Assembly (NCBI GenBank): GCA_029204225.1
Contig: CM055097.1
Location: 13,500,721 to 13,564,720 of the forward strand
Source: Diphasiastrum complanatum
Taxonomy: Eukaryota > Streptophyta > Lycopodiopsida > Lycopodiales > Lycopodiaceae
DNA: 64,000 nt
Direction: 5' to 3'
Shown piece by piece: positions 22,925 through 35,042 of the stretch (positions are counted from its first letter, which is position 1; each line of letters begins with the position of its first letter). A program made the translations under genes and the position numbers. The notes beneath the pieces were generated by a model. The model was not told the origin of the DNA. It saw only the letters and a list, made by a program, of their open reading frames with translations, and ran no database searches.

Positions 22925-24262
22925 ATAAATGAATTGATCCTTGGTTGTTAGTGAATATGGTGAAACCTTTGTCACTGATCCCTAATTCTTTGCACATGTT
23001 GATTAACCAGATGTATTCTTTAGTGGCTTGGCATAGTCCCACAAACTCTGCCTCTGTAGAGGATAGGGTCACTGATCTTTGCTTCTAGCTTGCCCAAGTG
23101 ATTGCTCCACCAGCTTTCATGAAGACATATCCACTGGTGGATTTGCGGTCATCAATATCTCCCCCCCAATCAGAATCCGTATAACTTGTGGTTTCAGCTA
23201 TGCTTCCTCTATAGATTTTCCCCAATCCATCAGTTCCTTTCAGGTAGCGCAGAACTCTCTTTGTTGCATTCCAATGTTCCTTTCCTGGATTTGACGAGTA
23301 CTGACTGAGTTTTCCAACAATAGTAGCTATGTCTGGTCTGGTACAGACCATAGCATACATTAATGAACCTATCAAACTGCTATATGGACAATTGTGCATT
23401 CCATCTCTCTCGTCCTCACCTGTAGGACACATGTCCTTGCTTAACCTTATTCCAGGTTCTGGAGGAGTGCTCACAAGATTACAATCCCCCATCTTGAATT
23501 TCCTGATCACGTCTCTGATGTATTTTCCTTGACTAATGCCAATCAACCCTTTTTCTCTGTTCCTTTTAACTTCTATCCCTAGACAGTAATGTATGTCCCC
23601 CAGATCTTTTATTTCAAATTGATTTCTTAACTTCAATTTACAGTCTGCCATCATTTCTAAGTCATTACTGAACATAATCATGTCATCTACGTATAATGCT
23701 ATGATGATGACAGATCCTGAACCTGACTAATAAAAAATGCTAGGATCAGAAAGACATTTCAAGAAACCATATTTTCGAAAGAAAACTTCAATTCGCTCAT
23801 ACCACATCCTCGAAGATTGTTTTAGCCCATATAAAGAGCGTTTCAGCTTGCATACCAGTCCTCCTCCTTTATCATAGCCTTCGGGTTGCCTCATGTATAC
23901 TTCTTCAAAAAGCTCACCATTCAAAAATGATGTCTTAACGTCCAACTGATGTATCTCCAAGTTTTCCAATGCTGCCCATGCTAACAAGATCCTTATTGAT
24001 CCTATGCGTGCTACTGGAGCGAAGGTCTCTTCGTAGTCCAGCCCCTACATCCCTTAGCCACCAACCTGGCCTTGTATTTGACAATTTTCCCATCTACTCC
24101 ATACTTGATTTTAAATACCCACTTGCACCCAATGGCCTTCCTCCCTTGTGGTAATGGGACCAACTCCCATGCTTCATTTTTATTCATGGCTTCCATTTCC
24201 TCGTCCATTGCCAGCTTCCATTCATCCCATTCTGCTGCATCTCTGGCTCCATGGTATCGCTG
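22925..24262 (-). pseudogene. Copia reverse transcriptase and RNase H, broken
   Basis: Minus-strand frames in order. 24,208-24,011 has WKLAMDEEMEA, then GCKWVFKIKYG and YKARLVAKGC, the RT N-terminus. 23,987-23,727 has LDVKTSFLNGEL and SLYGLKQSSRMWYE. 23,681-23,085 begins at MIMFSNDLEM, after the stretch where the YVDD catalytic box should lie, and continues with DLGDIHYCLGIEV, TRPDIA and KSTSGYVF. The tail to about 22,930 reads STEAEFV and NNQGS (RNase H). Breaks at about 24,030, 23,720 and 23,085 (stop) inactivate it. Start is internal because integrase upstream is deleted. Confidence 0.85.
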
Positions 24263-24570
24263 AGGTTCTGATGCTATGTCTTATGTCATGAAGATCATCT
24301 CATCAAACCTCTGAGGGGTTCTTCTGATCCGTTCTGACCGTCGAGTCTCCTCTGGTAGCCTATCTTGCACTTGAAGGTTGTCCTCTTGCATCCCTGTTTG
24401 GTCTTCCAGTTGTAGTTGGCCAGAATTTGCATGTTCCTTGATCCTGCACAGTTTGGAACTGACGAGTGTCTGGCTCTGATGGCATATCCGTAGCCATGAA
24501 TGCCACTGACACCTCAGCCTCTTCTTCCTCTGCTACGTTCGCTTGAGCCATCCCCCTGTTCTTCAGATCT

Positions 24571-25371
24571 TCAGCCTTCTTGTAACAGTATTTCACTATG
24601 TGCCCCACCTGATCGCAATAGTAGCATTTGACAGTCTTCTTTCCACCTTCTTTCCTTTTTCTTCATTCCCTTGCTCACAGGGCCATTCTGGAATGAACTT
24701 TCAGCCTTTCCTTGAGTATTGAGGTCTTTTAATTTGCTGAGCAATGCCACTTCATCATGTGAGTTATCCATCTTCCTCCGTATCTCCTCTTGGAGAAGCC
24801 TTCTTGTGACGAAATCAGCATCCAACTTTTCTTCCATGCTTTCTAATGACATCACGAGTGGATCATAGCTTCTTGGAATGCTATTGAGGATGGTGTATAC
24901 GAATTGGTATTTCTCCACAGGTGCTCCAGCTGCCTGCAACTGCCTGGCTATGCCTTTCAACTTCTGCAAATGGCTAGCCATGTCATCGCCTTCGGACATT
25001 CTCAAGCTGGACAGCTGCCTCTGCAGCAAGAGGATTCCCGCAGTCCCTTTCAATTCGTAGAAAGATTTCAACAGCCCCCAAACCTCCTTCGCTGATGTTG
25101 CACCCTGAACCTGAGATACTGCTGATTCTCCCAGGGAAAGGCATATCATCATATATGCCTTTCCTTCCTTTGAAGCAACTTGAGCTGCAGCCACTTTGTC
25201 CTTCGGTTGACCCTCTTCATCGACCTCCACCACTTCAGATCCACTGACGACCCCCCACAGGTCGCGCTCCTTCAGCACCATAGCAATTTTCCAGCTCCAT
25301 GCGCTGTAATTCCTGGTTTCTAGCCTGTCGATGATTCGTGGATTGATCATGGAGCCCGCTTTGAAATCCAT
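24571..25371 (-). pseudogene. Copia Gag (UBN2-type) with zinc knuckle
   Basis: ATG at 25,371, 168 bp inside the 5' LTR. The first ~200 residues show the copia Gag pattern: NYSAWSWKIAMVL near residue 20, AKEVWGLLKSFYE near 100, and HLQKLKGIARQL. The CCHC zinc knuckle CYYCDQVGHIVKYC lies at about 24,630-24,590 in a different frame, so a frameshift near 24,650 separates it from the main ORF. The product would package element RNA. After about 24,380 the frame runs into unrelated sequence where protease and integrase should follow. Confidence 0.8.
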
Positions 25372-25854
25372 CTGTGTTCAGAAAACTGACTTGGCCCGCT
25401 TCGCGATCTGAGTCCCTCTCACAGTGTTGTCACGAATCTTGATTTTTGAGTATCCAACGGTGTTGAAGCATTCAATCTCTGTATAAAGTAGCTGCCTAAA
25501 ATAGAAACGAGTTATGCGCGATGTGGGCCCGTAACAATTATTGGAATTTCCAATCCTGACAGCTTTCCGAGAACGATGGCAACGATTACAGAGAATTGAT
25601 TATAAAGAAATCAGACCATTCAAAAGATGACAGATGCTTGAACAATAGCGCAGGAGATAGAAAAAAACTACGTACTCATTAATTAAAGCTTATGCATATA
25701 GTAACTCGTTTCACAGGTCAAAAAGACCCTGCTTCGCATACTTGCCAAGCCTAGCATTTAACCACGTAGCCTATGCCACGTTAGCATCCTAACTAACTGA
25801 ATCCGCTCATATGACATGTGCTTTGGCATATTGGATGTCTATTCCAACAGAAAT

Positions 25855-26319
25855 GACTAACCCCAATAATATATTTTGGTCACAGAGAGATTGGTCGTGT
25901 GTAACTAGCTTGTCAATGATCGATACTATGATGTAGTTAGATTTATCTACCATATACTTATGATCCTTCATAATTGTAAGTTACAAAGATGAAATCATTT
26001 TGTAGTAGAACCGGCTAGTTAATTGATGTTAGATCTACTTGTTTGTGCTTTGTAGGTGATGAGCAATGATCTTTTTCCGAGTGTAGTCCATAGGGTGGTA
26101 AAAAACAACAACATATGTCGCTCATCAGTCGCCTTTATAAAGGTAACTCATCCAGAATTTATAGTGGGACCAGTACCAAAACTTGTCTCACAGCAGCAGC
26201 GACCATCACCGTATCACCCATTTACAGCGGAAGAGTTCTATACAAGTATGAGTTCTCATAGACTTCTAGATGGCAAGTCTAACCTTGACAGATTCAGAAT
26301 CAGTCCTACTGTAGCATGA
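25855..26319 (+). pseudogene. 2-ODD pseudogene, intron 2 and exon 3
   Basis: Continues the pseudogene after the copia insertion. 25,855-26,055 matches intron 2 of the intact gene, and exon 3 begins after TTTGTAG at 26,056 (V-M-S-N-D). It keeps the distal iron-ligand HRVV and the 2-oxoglutarate-binding C-R-S-S. The end reads SPTVA-stop at 26,319. Unlike the intact copies it has only one copy of the 113-bp segment that is duplicated in their exon 3, with a small insert at the site. Without exon 2 it cannot make an active enzyme. Confidence 0.85.
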
Positions 26320-26902
26320 AAATCTCCTAGCTGACGAAGATATTTGAAAAATGGTGATGAACAATGACAACATCATTGCATTGACAGAGAATGAGAAGAA
26401 GAAACGGAATCATATGCATGTGTTACACTAATCAAAGAATGGCAAAAGCATCGCAGATGCATTTAAGAAGCTAATATCATGAAAAGATCTTGTTGGTGTT
26501 TGGTATAGACATTTATATATGCTAATATTTGTGCGTATTTAGACTTTGAGAAATTGCTCAAGGTTGTAAAGAGGTTCAAGTGATATGCAAACTTTTGTTT
26601 CTTGTCCAGTTTTGATGTCTCCCTTTGGTTGATGCATGCAAATTTCCTCGTTCAAGTAAATATCTAGAAAATCTTAAAGCCTATTCAATGAACCTCCCAC
26701 TACAAGAAGTCAAATGCTTTCCAAAACTATTCTTGAGCATATTTTAAAAAGATGCCAAAACATGGGTGTGAGGGTGGTCAGCAGCGCGAGGCGTTCGTGC
26801 ATCGACTGACATCGACATATGCCTCAAAATTATTCTTCATATAATCCTTGGAATTAGGGTCCTTTTTGAATTTGAGGACTCGTATACTGTTGTTGAAGAA
26901 AA
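26320..26902 (+). repeat. 2-ODD downstream flank (copy)
   Basis: Homologous to 42,965-43,555, the 3' flank of the intact gene. Ends sharply at 26,902, where a copia LTR-like sequence begins. Confidence 0.75.
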
Positions 26903-27325
26903 TGTTAGTTATAAGCAATTCACACTTAGGATTAGCGTTAGGATTCAGCTGAAAAGAAACGGCCGGTAAGTATGACGGGATTAGGACTTCTTGGAATGAT
27001 CTCTGAGTACTCTCTGCTCAGGACTGAGGGGCCAATTCTTGGAGTGCACCCGTCGCAAGAATGATATGAGTAGACACAACGCTCGTTTTTGGATACTTTG
27101 TGATTTTTCGTCATGTTCTTGTGTGACAGTCCTTGCACATTATTACTTTGTTGATTAATCGTGGTCTTTCAGTACGATCTATTTGTGCTTTAATCATCAG
27201 TGGCTTGTGCTGTTAAGATTAAATTAATTCTTCAAAGGTTATGGGCCCACGTCACAGAATTGGTCACGCAAGATTTGGAATCGGTCACACGAGATTTGGA
27301 GTACTGATCGCGTGAAAATGGGCGA

Positions 27326-28276
27326 TTGGACGCGGATCATCTCGGAGGATCGAGAAGAAGAAAAAGTGCGATCTTGGAAGAAATGAGCGCACCTGTTAAA
27401 GAGATAAAGGGAGCTACTTCGGTTGAATCAAGGGCAATCGAGAAGCTGGACGCCAACAACTATGCGAACTGGAGCTGGAAAATGAGGTTGATCTTGGAGG
27501 AGAGAGGCCTGTGGGAAATTGTCAAAGGAAGCGAGATGGTTGAACATGATGAGGAAGGGATGGCGCTTAATCAAGCTGTAGCAGAAGCGTGGGACAACAG
27601 GGAGAGAAAAGCATACCTGATGATATGCCTTGCACTTGGAGATGCAGCGATAAATCGAGTCAGGCACACCAAGACATCGATGGAAGCCTGGACGCAGCTG
27701 AAGGAGGCATACGAAGCGCAAGGGATAGCCAACATTCTGCTTCTACGAAGACACCTGGCGAACATACGAATGGGTAGCGGTGACAGCATGAGTGCTCACT
27801 TAGAGAAGATCAAGACCATGGCGTGACAATTGGACGAAGCAGGCACGACGGTGTAGCAAAGGCAATTGATCTACAGAATATTGGAAAGCTTGCTCGACCA
27901 ATATGAGGCCCTGGTGATCAATCTGGAAGGGATGGATGAAAGGCTGACGGTAGACTATGTATGCAATCAATTAGTTTAGGATGAGGTAAGGAGAGAAGCC
28001 AATGACAGACAAACTGATGTTGCTCTCATAAGCGGATTCAAGGACTTCAAGATCAAGAAGGATCAAGACACTGAGCGGGGGAGAAGTTCGAAGGATTCAA
28101 AGAAGAAGTCATGGAAAGAAGGACAAAAGAAGGGCTATGATGTGAAGTGCTACTATTGTGATGAGATCGGGCACTTTGTGAGGCAGTGTCCAAAGAAGCG
28201 TGAAGATGTCAAGAGAAGAATGAGTGCAGAAGCGAACCTGACAGAGATTGAGCTGAAGAGGATGAGACAAAGATAG
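27326..28276 (+). pseudogene. Copia Gag with zinc knuckle (26.9-kb element)
   Basis: ATG at 27,326 or, more likely, at 27,384 (MSAPVKE). Copia Gag signatures are NYANWSWKMRLIL, AYLMICLALGD and LLLRRHLANIRM. A TGA at 27,824 and two later TAG codons interrupt the reading, which continues in the same frame to CYYCDEIGHFVRQC at about 28,150-28,190, an intact CCHC zinc knuckle. A stop at about 28,274 ends it. Three in-frame stops with few indels suggest C-to-T decay. Confidence 0.8.
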
Positions 28277-28281
28277 CATTC

Positions 28282-29787
28282 ATGGCTATAATGCAGGATG
28301 AACCAGAAGAGATCAACGAACAATCTTCTTCAGACAGTTGTGCAAAAATCATAGAAATGAAGAGTGAATTAAAGGGATTCAAAAGCACCACAGACATGGG
28401 ATGGTATCTCGACTCAGCTGCAACAAAACACATGACCTTCAACCAAAGTTCTTTCGTCACCTATGAGCTGATTGTAGGTTGGAAAGGGAAGTGACAATAG
28501 GAAACAAATGAGTGATGACAGTTGTGGGAGTTGGGACAGTCAGTCCTCGACTTCCCAATGACAGAAGGTTCACGTTGAGTGAAGTCTTGCATGTGCCAAA
28601 CATTGCCAAGAACTTGATTTCAGTTTCTTGCATTGTTGACGTGGATCTAGAGAGCATATTTTCAAGAAGAGAATGCAGCATGCTTATAGACGATGTAGCC
28701 ATACCTATAGGAAAAAAATAGAGAAGGATTATACCAGTTGATAGTCAGTATAGAGCAGCAGAAAATAGCATGTGTGGCCTCAACAGAGACAGAGAAGAAT
28801 GACATGTGGCACAAGAGACTGGGACACATGGGATTGGCAGGACTGCATCAATTGGCACAAGGAAACTTAGTCAGGGACTTTGATTTCAATCCCAACACAG
28901 ACATAGGAAGATGCGACGCATGTCTGTATGGAAAGTAGAACAGAGAATGGTTTGCAAGCTACGAAGGAAAAAGAAAGGGGAAATTGTTGAATTTGATCCA
29001 CTCAGACCTCTGTGGACCCATGGAAACTGAATCAATTGGAGGAGTGAGACATTTTGTCATATTCATAGATGACTGCTCACAAATGGTGTTCATCATATTC
29101 TTGAAGTAAAAAAGTCAGACGTTAAATCATTTAAACAATACGTCGAGAACCAGACAGATAGAAGAATCAAAAGGCTGAGGACAGACAATGGCAGTGAACA
29201 TAGGAGCAACGCCTTCGATGATTTTTGTGAGCTGCATGGGATAAAAAGAGAATTCACTGTCCCATATACTCCCCAACAAAATGGGGTCTCAGAGAGGAAA
29301 AACAGGGTGATTATAGAAAAGGTGAGGTGCCTACTGCATGACAATGAAATGCCCAAGTTTCTGTGGGCAGAGGCTACAGGGACGACAGTACATGCAATCA
29401 ATAGATCACCCACAAAGGCATTTGAATGGGAGAACGCTTTATGGACATAAACCATCCCTAAGACATCTGAGAGTGTTTTGGTGCATTGCGTTTGCTCTAA
29501 TCCCACACAAAAACAAGAAGAAATTGGATCAAAAATCAATAAAATGCATTTTGGTTGGATACACATATGATGCCAAGGCTTATAGAGTATATCGTGCTGA
29601 ATCAAAGAACATTTACATCTCCAGAGATGTAGTGTTCCATGAAGAGGAGCTGGACCTGCTGAGAAAGGGAGTTGATGAAGAAAGGATGCCAAATACGCAG
29701 GTCATCTACATAAGCGATGGCATGGAAATCAACGAGAGATCCAGAATCAAGAGGGGACAGTGGCGGACATACCAAAAGAGGCATTAA
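28282..29787 (+). pseudogene. Copia protease and integrase, broken
   Basis: 28,282-28,494 has WYLDSAATKHMT, the protease active-site region (D-S-A instead of D-S-G). 28,512-28,721 continues with LHVPNIAKNLISV. 28,738-28,938 has MWHKRLGHMG and CDACLYGK, the integrase HHCC finger. 28,980-29,110 reads LIHSDLCGPM (first catalytic Asp), then a TAA and frameshifts. The second Asp (RTDNGSE) and the Glu (NGVSERKN) are still visible in other frames at about 29,180 and 29,280. 29,338-29,787 holds the integrase tail with KSIKCILVGYTYDAKAYRVY. Not functional. Confidence 0.8.
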
Positions 29788-31105
29788 TAAGAGAGCCAGA
29801 GGTACTAGAAGAACTGCCAATAAGAGAGTCAGAAGCCCCAATGACAGAGTTAGAGCCAATGCAAATAAGATCAACCAGAATCAAGAAAGTGCCTTCCAAG
29901 TTTGATGACATGGTCCTATTGGCACATGAGAGACATGAAGAGCCCAATTGTTACAAAGCAGCAAGCAGAAGCGTGGACCGAAACCACTGGATGAAGGCCA
30001 TGGAGGAGGAAATGGATTCTATCGAGAAGAATCATGCGTCGTGGGATTTGGTCAAATTGCCAGATGGAAGAAAGGTGATCGGATCAAAATGGGTCTTCAA
30101 AATAAAATGCAATGTAGAGGGAGTAATAAGCAAATACAAGGCTAGGATCATGGCAAAGGGTTGTGCTCAGGTAGAAGGCATAGACTACGAAGACACATTC
30201 ACACCTGTGGCCAGGATAGCTTCAATTCAAATATTACTGTCATGGGCGGCTGCTAAAGACTACGAAGTTGGATGTAAAAACAACGTTTCTCAATGGGGAC
30301 CTTCATGGGGATGTCTACATGAAACAACCAGATGGATTTGAGCGAGGAATTGACTTGGTATGCACTAAGAAAAGCCATATACGAACTAAAGCAGGCATCA
30401 AGAACCTAGTATGAAAGAATCGAGGTCTACTTCCACAGGGAAGGTTTCAGTAAGAGCAATGCTGATCCTAGCATGTTTTTTCGAAAGATAGAGGGTAAGA
30501 CCATCATAGCTGTTGTATATGTGGATGATATAACACTGATATCTAACAATACATCAATGATCAATGATTTCAAACAAAAGTTGAACAAGGAATTTGAGAT
30601 GAAAGATTTAGGGGATATTCACTATTGCTTAGGGATTAAGATAAGGAGGGACAGATCTAACAGGCTTGTGACATTGAGCCATAAGAACTACATACGAATC
30701 ATCCTGGAGAAATTCAACATGACTTCATGCAACGCAATCTCCACTCCGATGGAACATGATATTAGGTTGGGACGAGAAATGTCCCCACAAAACGATGAGA
30801 AAGAGCAGAGATGGAAGCCTACCCATACATGAGTTTGATTGGCTCGTTAATGTACGCGATGTTATGCACCAGACCGGATCTAGCCAATTCCGTTTGTAAA
30901 TTGAGTCAGTTCCTATCAGATCCAAGGATGGGACATTGGCAGCGACAAAGAGAGTGCTGAGATACTTGAAGGGGACACAGAATCTGGGGATTGCATACAA
31001 GGGAGAGAATTTTGAAATCCAAGGTCATGTGGATTCATACAGGGGGGGGGATTGTGACGATAGGAAATCAACAAGTGGGTATGTTTTTATCACGGGAGGC
31101 ACATT
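29760..31105 (+). pseudogene. Copia reverse transcriptase and RNase H, broken
   Basis: 29,760-30,341 holds the RT N-terminus (GSKWVFKIKC, YKARIMAKGCAQVEGIDYEDTF). A frameshift near 30,270 is followed by LKQASRT and a stop. 30,473-30,832 carries the catalytic YVDD box in VVYVDDITLIS, then DLGDIHYCLGI. A shifted frame gives LMYAMLCTRPD, and 30,936-31,105 gives RVLRYLKGTQNLG and KSTSGYVF of RNase H. The next codons belong to the Gag of another element, so the DNA is chimeric at about 31,106. Confidence 0.85.
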
Positions 31106-34100
31106 AGAACCCTATCAGATGTTTGTGAGCGGAATAGCATCAAGAGAAAGATTGCCAACCTTTGACGAGCTCACAGGAATCTTGATGCAGAAAGAGCAAC
31201 GACGAGAAATGGTGAAAGCTAGACGTCAGAATACTGATGATCAGGCACTTGCGACACGCCAAAAACAAGACAAGGGCAAGGGCAAGAAGAACTTTAAACA
31301 ACAATTTTCCAAGTCTCGGGAGGATGAGGGATCTTCCACTAAGACCAAGAAGAAAGGCAAGTGCCTCCATTGTGGTAAAAAGGGCTCTTGAAAGAGTGAA
31401 TGTCGCAAATTCCTAGCGGAACAAGGCAAGGGGAAACCAAAACAAGCAGGTAACCTTGTCGATGAGGGTGAGATTGAAGACTCTAGCATCTTCATATCTG
31501 CATTGTCATCTAATCAAGATGATCAAGCGTGATTGACTTGGGAGCCACAAGACGCATGACGGGTAACAAGAATTGGTTCAGTAGCTTGAAAGTTTTGGAT
31601 AATGAAACGTCCATTTCACAAGCAATTGGCGATGTGTGCAAGATCAAGGGGATGGGCACTGTTTCAATCCAACTACCTGATGGCAAAAGCAGGATGATCA
31701 GGGAGGTACTTTACCTACCAGGTTTGAAGAAAAATCTACTTTTTGTTGGAGTCATTACTGATCAAAAGTTGAAAGTAGAATTCACCCATGATTGTTGCTT
31801 TGTGAAGGATGTGAACCAAAAGTTCAAAGTTATTGCGGATGGAGTAAGGGAGCCCAATACAAAATTGTACAGGTTGAATGCTATAATCAAGGAGCAACAT
31901 GGACTCGTATCGTCCATTCCATCGCAAATTGAGTTGTGGCATAAGAGGCTTGGTCACTTGAACTTGGGAAGCCTCAGTTTGATGAGAAAATTGGAGATGG
32001 TAACAAGATTGCCTACCAAAGAAGACCACTTGAAATCGATGTGCGAATCATGTGTATATGGCAAGCAGCATCGAGAGAAGTTCAATAAAGGTGGTGTTGC
32101 AAGAGCAAAGAACATCCTGGATTTAATCCACACAGATTTATGCGGGCCTATGAGAACCATGTCCTTAGGTAAAGCCTTCTATTTCATGACCTTTATTGAT
32201 GATATGTCACGTAAGACTTGGATCTACTTCTTGAAGAAGAAATCATATGCATTTGACAATTTCAAGAGCTTCAAAGCATTGGACGAAAATCAGACAGGTA
32301 GGAAGATCAAAGTCCTAAGATCAGATAGTGGAGGTGAGTACAAGTCTAATGACTTCAATGATCTTTGTGATCAATGTGGGATTCAAAGACAAATTACGCA
32401 AGCTCATACTCATGCTCTCAATGGTGTAGCTGAGTGCAAGAATAGTACGATTGTGGAAAGTGCCAGATCTATGCTAGCTGAGATGAAACTACCAAAAGAT
32501 TTGTGGTCAGAAGCATGCAGTACGGCAGTCTATCTTCAAAATAGAAGTCCTACCATTGCCATACCAAAGATAACACTTGATGAAGCAATCATGAAGAAGA
32601 AGCCAAAGGTGAACCACTTGCGAATCTTTGGATGTAAGGCCTTTGTACACATTCCTAAGGAAGAGAGACGTAAACTTGATGTGAAAGCTATCAAGTGTAT
32701 ATTCCTAGGATATGATGAACATGTGAAGGGCTATAGATGTTTTGATCCAGTGGAAAACAAAATCCATGTAAGTCGTGATGTTATGTTTGATGAATCCAAG
32801 ATGTATGAAGATGAGGATGCTGAGAAAATAGACACATCCAGTGGGAAAGATTGTATAGTGAGGATACCTCCTGATGATGATCCATTCATTGACCTTCCAA
32901 GTGATGAACATGAGGATACATCTCAAGATACTACTACTCAACCCCAAGAGACAGGTTGGAGAGGTAGAGACAAACCTTTTGGTGCAAGAAGGATTGAAGT
33001 TGCAAGTGACAAATGCCAAGGATAAGGATGTACCGTGGGAAACATTTTCACCAGGAAGCCGATCACCTGACAGGAAGCTCTCCAAGGGTTTGAGAGATTG
33101 CTAGAGAGCCGTGACATGGATGACTTTCCAGGATCATCTAGCCAGAGAGAGCTACGAAGATCAACAAGAGAGAAGACACAACCTGAAACGTATGAAGCAA
33201 ATTATGCTCTCTTAGCTAGCATTATTCAAAGCAAAGAACCTTCGACTTATGGTGAAGATGACATTTGGGTCAAGGCAATGGGAGAGGATAAGGAGTCAAT
33301 TGCTAAGCATAGCACATGGGACTTAGTAGACCCACCAGTTGACAAGAAACCCATTGGTTGAAAATGGGTATACAGGACTAAGTACCATGCAGATTGGTGA
33401 TCAAAGGGTATGCACAAAGTAAAGGCATTGACTATGAGGAGACCTTTGCGCCAGTATGTAAGTGGAATACTCTACCCCTACTTGTTGCTTTAGGTTCACA
33501 TTTTGGTTGGCCTTTGCATCAGATGGATGTGAAATCTGCTTTTCTGAATGGTTAGTTATAAGAAGAGGTGTCCATGGATCAACCTGAAGGCTTTGTAGCG
33601 AAGGGACAAAGTATGTCACTTGAATAAAGCGCTTTATGGCCTTAAACAGGCACCACGTGCGTGGTATAGCAGGATTGATGCCTACTTTCGTTCAAAGGGG
33701 ATGGTGAGAACACATTCCCAAATCTATATGTCTTATGCTTTGATGGTATGGTTGCTTTGATTGCTCTTTATGTTGATGACTTGATTATTATGGGAATTAA
33801 TCAAGAGATGATAGACATGATCAAGAAAGACCTCATGGAACAATTTGAGATGACAGATCTCAGCCTGATGCATTACTGCTTTGGAGTAGAGGTGTGGCAA
33901 AAAGGACACGAAGTGAGTTTAACACAAGTGAAGTATGTCAAAGAGTTGCTGCACAAGTTCAGGTTGCATGATTGCAAACCAGTGAATACTCCTATTGAAC
34001 TAGGTAAAAAGCTTTCTAAGCTTGATGAGTCACAATCATTTGATGCTACGCTATATAGGCAGTTAGTAGGGAGCTTGATTTACCTTACCACTAGAACAGA

Positions 34101-34716
34101 TATATGCTATGTTGTTGGCATTGTAAGTCAGTTTATGGCAGCACCTACGAAAACGAATTGGAAGGCATCTAAACGCATTTTGCGTTATGTGAAAGGCACT
34201 TCAGATCATGGCTTGATTTACAGGAATCATGAGGGTTTACCTGAGTTGTGTGGCTATGTGGATGTGGATTGGGGAGGTGACTATGATGATCGTAGATCCA
34301 CCACATGGTATGTATTCCATTTTTGTGGTAGTTGCTTTTCCTGGTCTAGTAAGAAGCAAAGTACAATTGCTCTATCCACCACAGAAGCAGAGTATAAGGC
34401 AATGTGTAGTGCAACACAGGAAGCTATATGGTTGAAACAAATCTTGGAAAAAGTTGGCATGAAGCAGAAAAATCCCACAACTTTACATAGCGACAGTCAT
34501 AGTGGCATTCAGCTAGCAAAGAATCCAGTGTTCCATGCGAAAACCAAACACATTGAGATTCAGTATCACTTTATATGTGAGAGGCTACTAAGTCGTGAAA
34601 TTCATGTTGTTCATTGTAGTACGGAAGAACAACTAGCTGATATTTTCACTAAGCCACTTGTTGGAGAAAAGTTTGATAAGTTTAGATCAAAGCTTTTTGT
34701 ACTTAAAGTTTGTTGA
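31106..34716 (+). pseudogene. Left-arm copia Gag-Pol (5' truncated)
   Basis: Begins inside Gag at the junction with the previous element (EPYQMF). The zinc knuckle (about 31,360) has lost its His and has TGA in place of Trp. A small deletion at about 31,529 breaks the protease frame. The main frame 31,529-33,025 has IDLGATRRMTG (D-L-G-A in place of D-S-G-A), KRLGHLN, CESCVYGKQH, HTDLCGPM, RSDSGGEY and NGVAECKN, so the integrase HHCC and D-D-E residues are all present. 33,098-33,670 is broken at the RT N-terminus. 33,748-34,716 carries YVDD, the RT connection and RNase H (VDVDWGGDYDDRRS, STTEAEYKAM), ending at DIFTKPLVGEKF. Confidence 0.85.
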
Positions 34717-34772
34717 CTATAAAGCTATGTATATGACTGTATAAAAAGTAGACTCTACTTTAAGGGAGAGAG

Positions 34773-35042
34773 TTAGAATTAAAGTAGGATCACTGTGCTA
34801 CTGTAGTGTGGGTCCTATCAGTTGATAAGGATCAGTTGGCCTCAACACGAGGCAAGTCGACGGGACACTCGTCCCGTCAACGGCAACCTGGGTCATGCAT
34901 GGGTTGCCTGAGTGAAAAACTATATGTACAGTGTAATTTCATTTTGAGAAATACAGTTGCTATGTGAGCTTGTTGTGGAGAGTGTGTTCATTCTATGTTA
35001 CTGTGTAGCATGATCTGTGTTCCTGTTTGAAGCAAATTCTAA
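34773..35042 (+). mobile_element. 3' LTR of left-arm copia
   Basis: 270 bp following the purine tract AAGGGAGAGAG at 34,762-34,772. The ends are TTAGAATT...AAATTCTAA, an inverted terminal repeat that is not the usual TG...CA. The mirror copy is 56,600-56,869. No target-site duplication can be given for this arm because the 5' end of the element is lost. Confidence 0.6.

Larger units (their letters stand above)
22386..25849 (-). mobile_element. Ty1/copia element with both LTRs, internally deleted
   Basis: LTRs at 22,386-22,695 (3') and 25,539-25,849 (5'), about 310 bp and highly similar, with TGTTGGAA...TTCCAATA ends on the minus strand. The 5-bp sequence GAAAT is present on both sides (22,381-22,385 and 25,850-25,854), a target-site duplication. 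The target is intron 2 of the 2-ODD pseudogene: the empty site is visible at 42,400-42,410. Internally, gag and RT/RNase H are present, but protease and integrase are missing, so it needs enzymes from elsewhere. The region after the 5' LTR contains GGGCCCACATCGCGC, shared with the element at 26.9 kb. Confidence 0.9.
26903..31105 (+). mobile_element. Decayed Ty1/copia element, 3' truncated
   Basis: Probable 5' LTR from TGTTAGTTATAAG at 26,903 to about 27,235, followed by GTTATGGGCCCACGTCAC, similar to the region after the 5' LTR of the 25.5-kb element. The gene order gag, protease, integrase, RT, RNase H is kept on the plus strand, with many stops and frameshifts. It ends in the RNase H domain at 31,105, fused directly to the Gag region of a different copia element that forms the palindrome arm. 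No 3' LTR. Confidence 0.75.

Noticed and set aside
27428-27721. Minus-strand frames overlapping the copia Gag at 27.3-27.8 kb
   Set aside because: They are shadows of the clearly homologous Gag frame on the plus strand.
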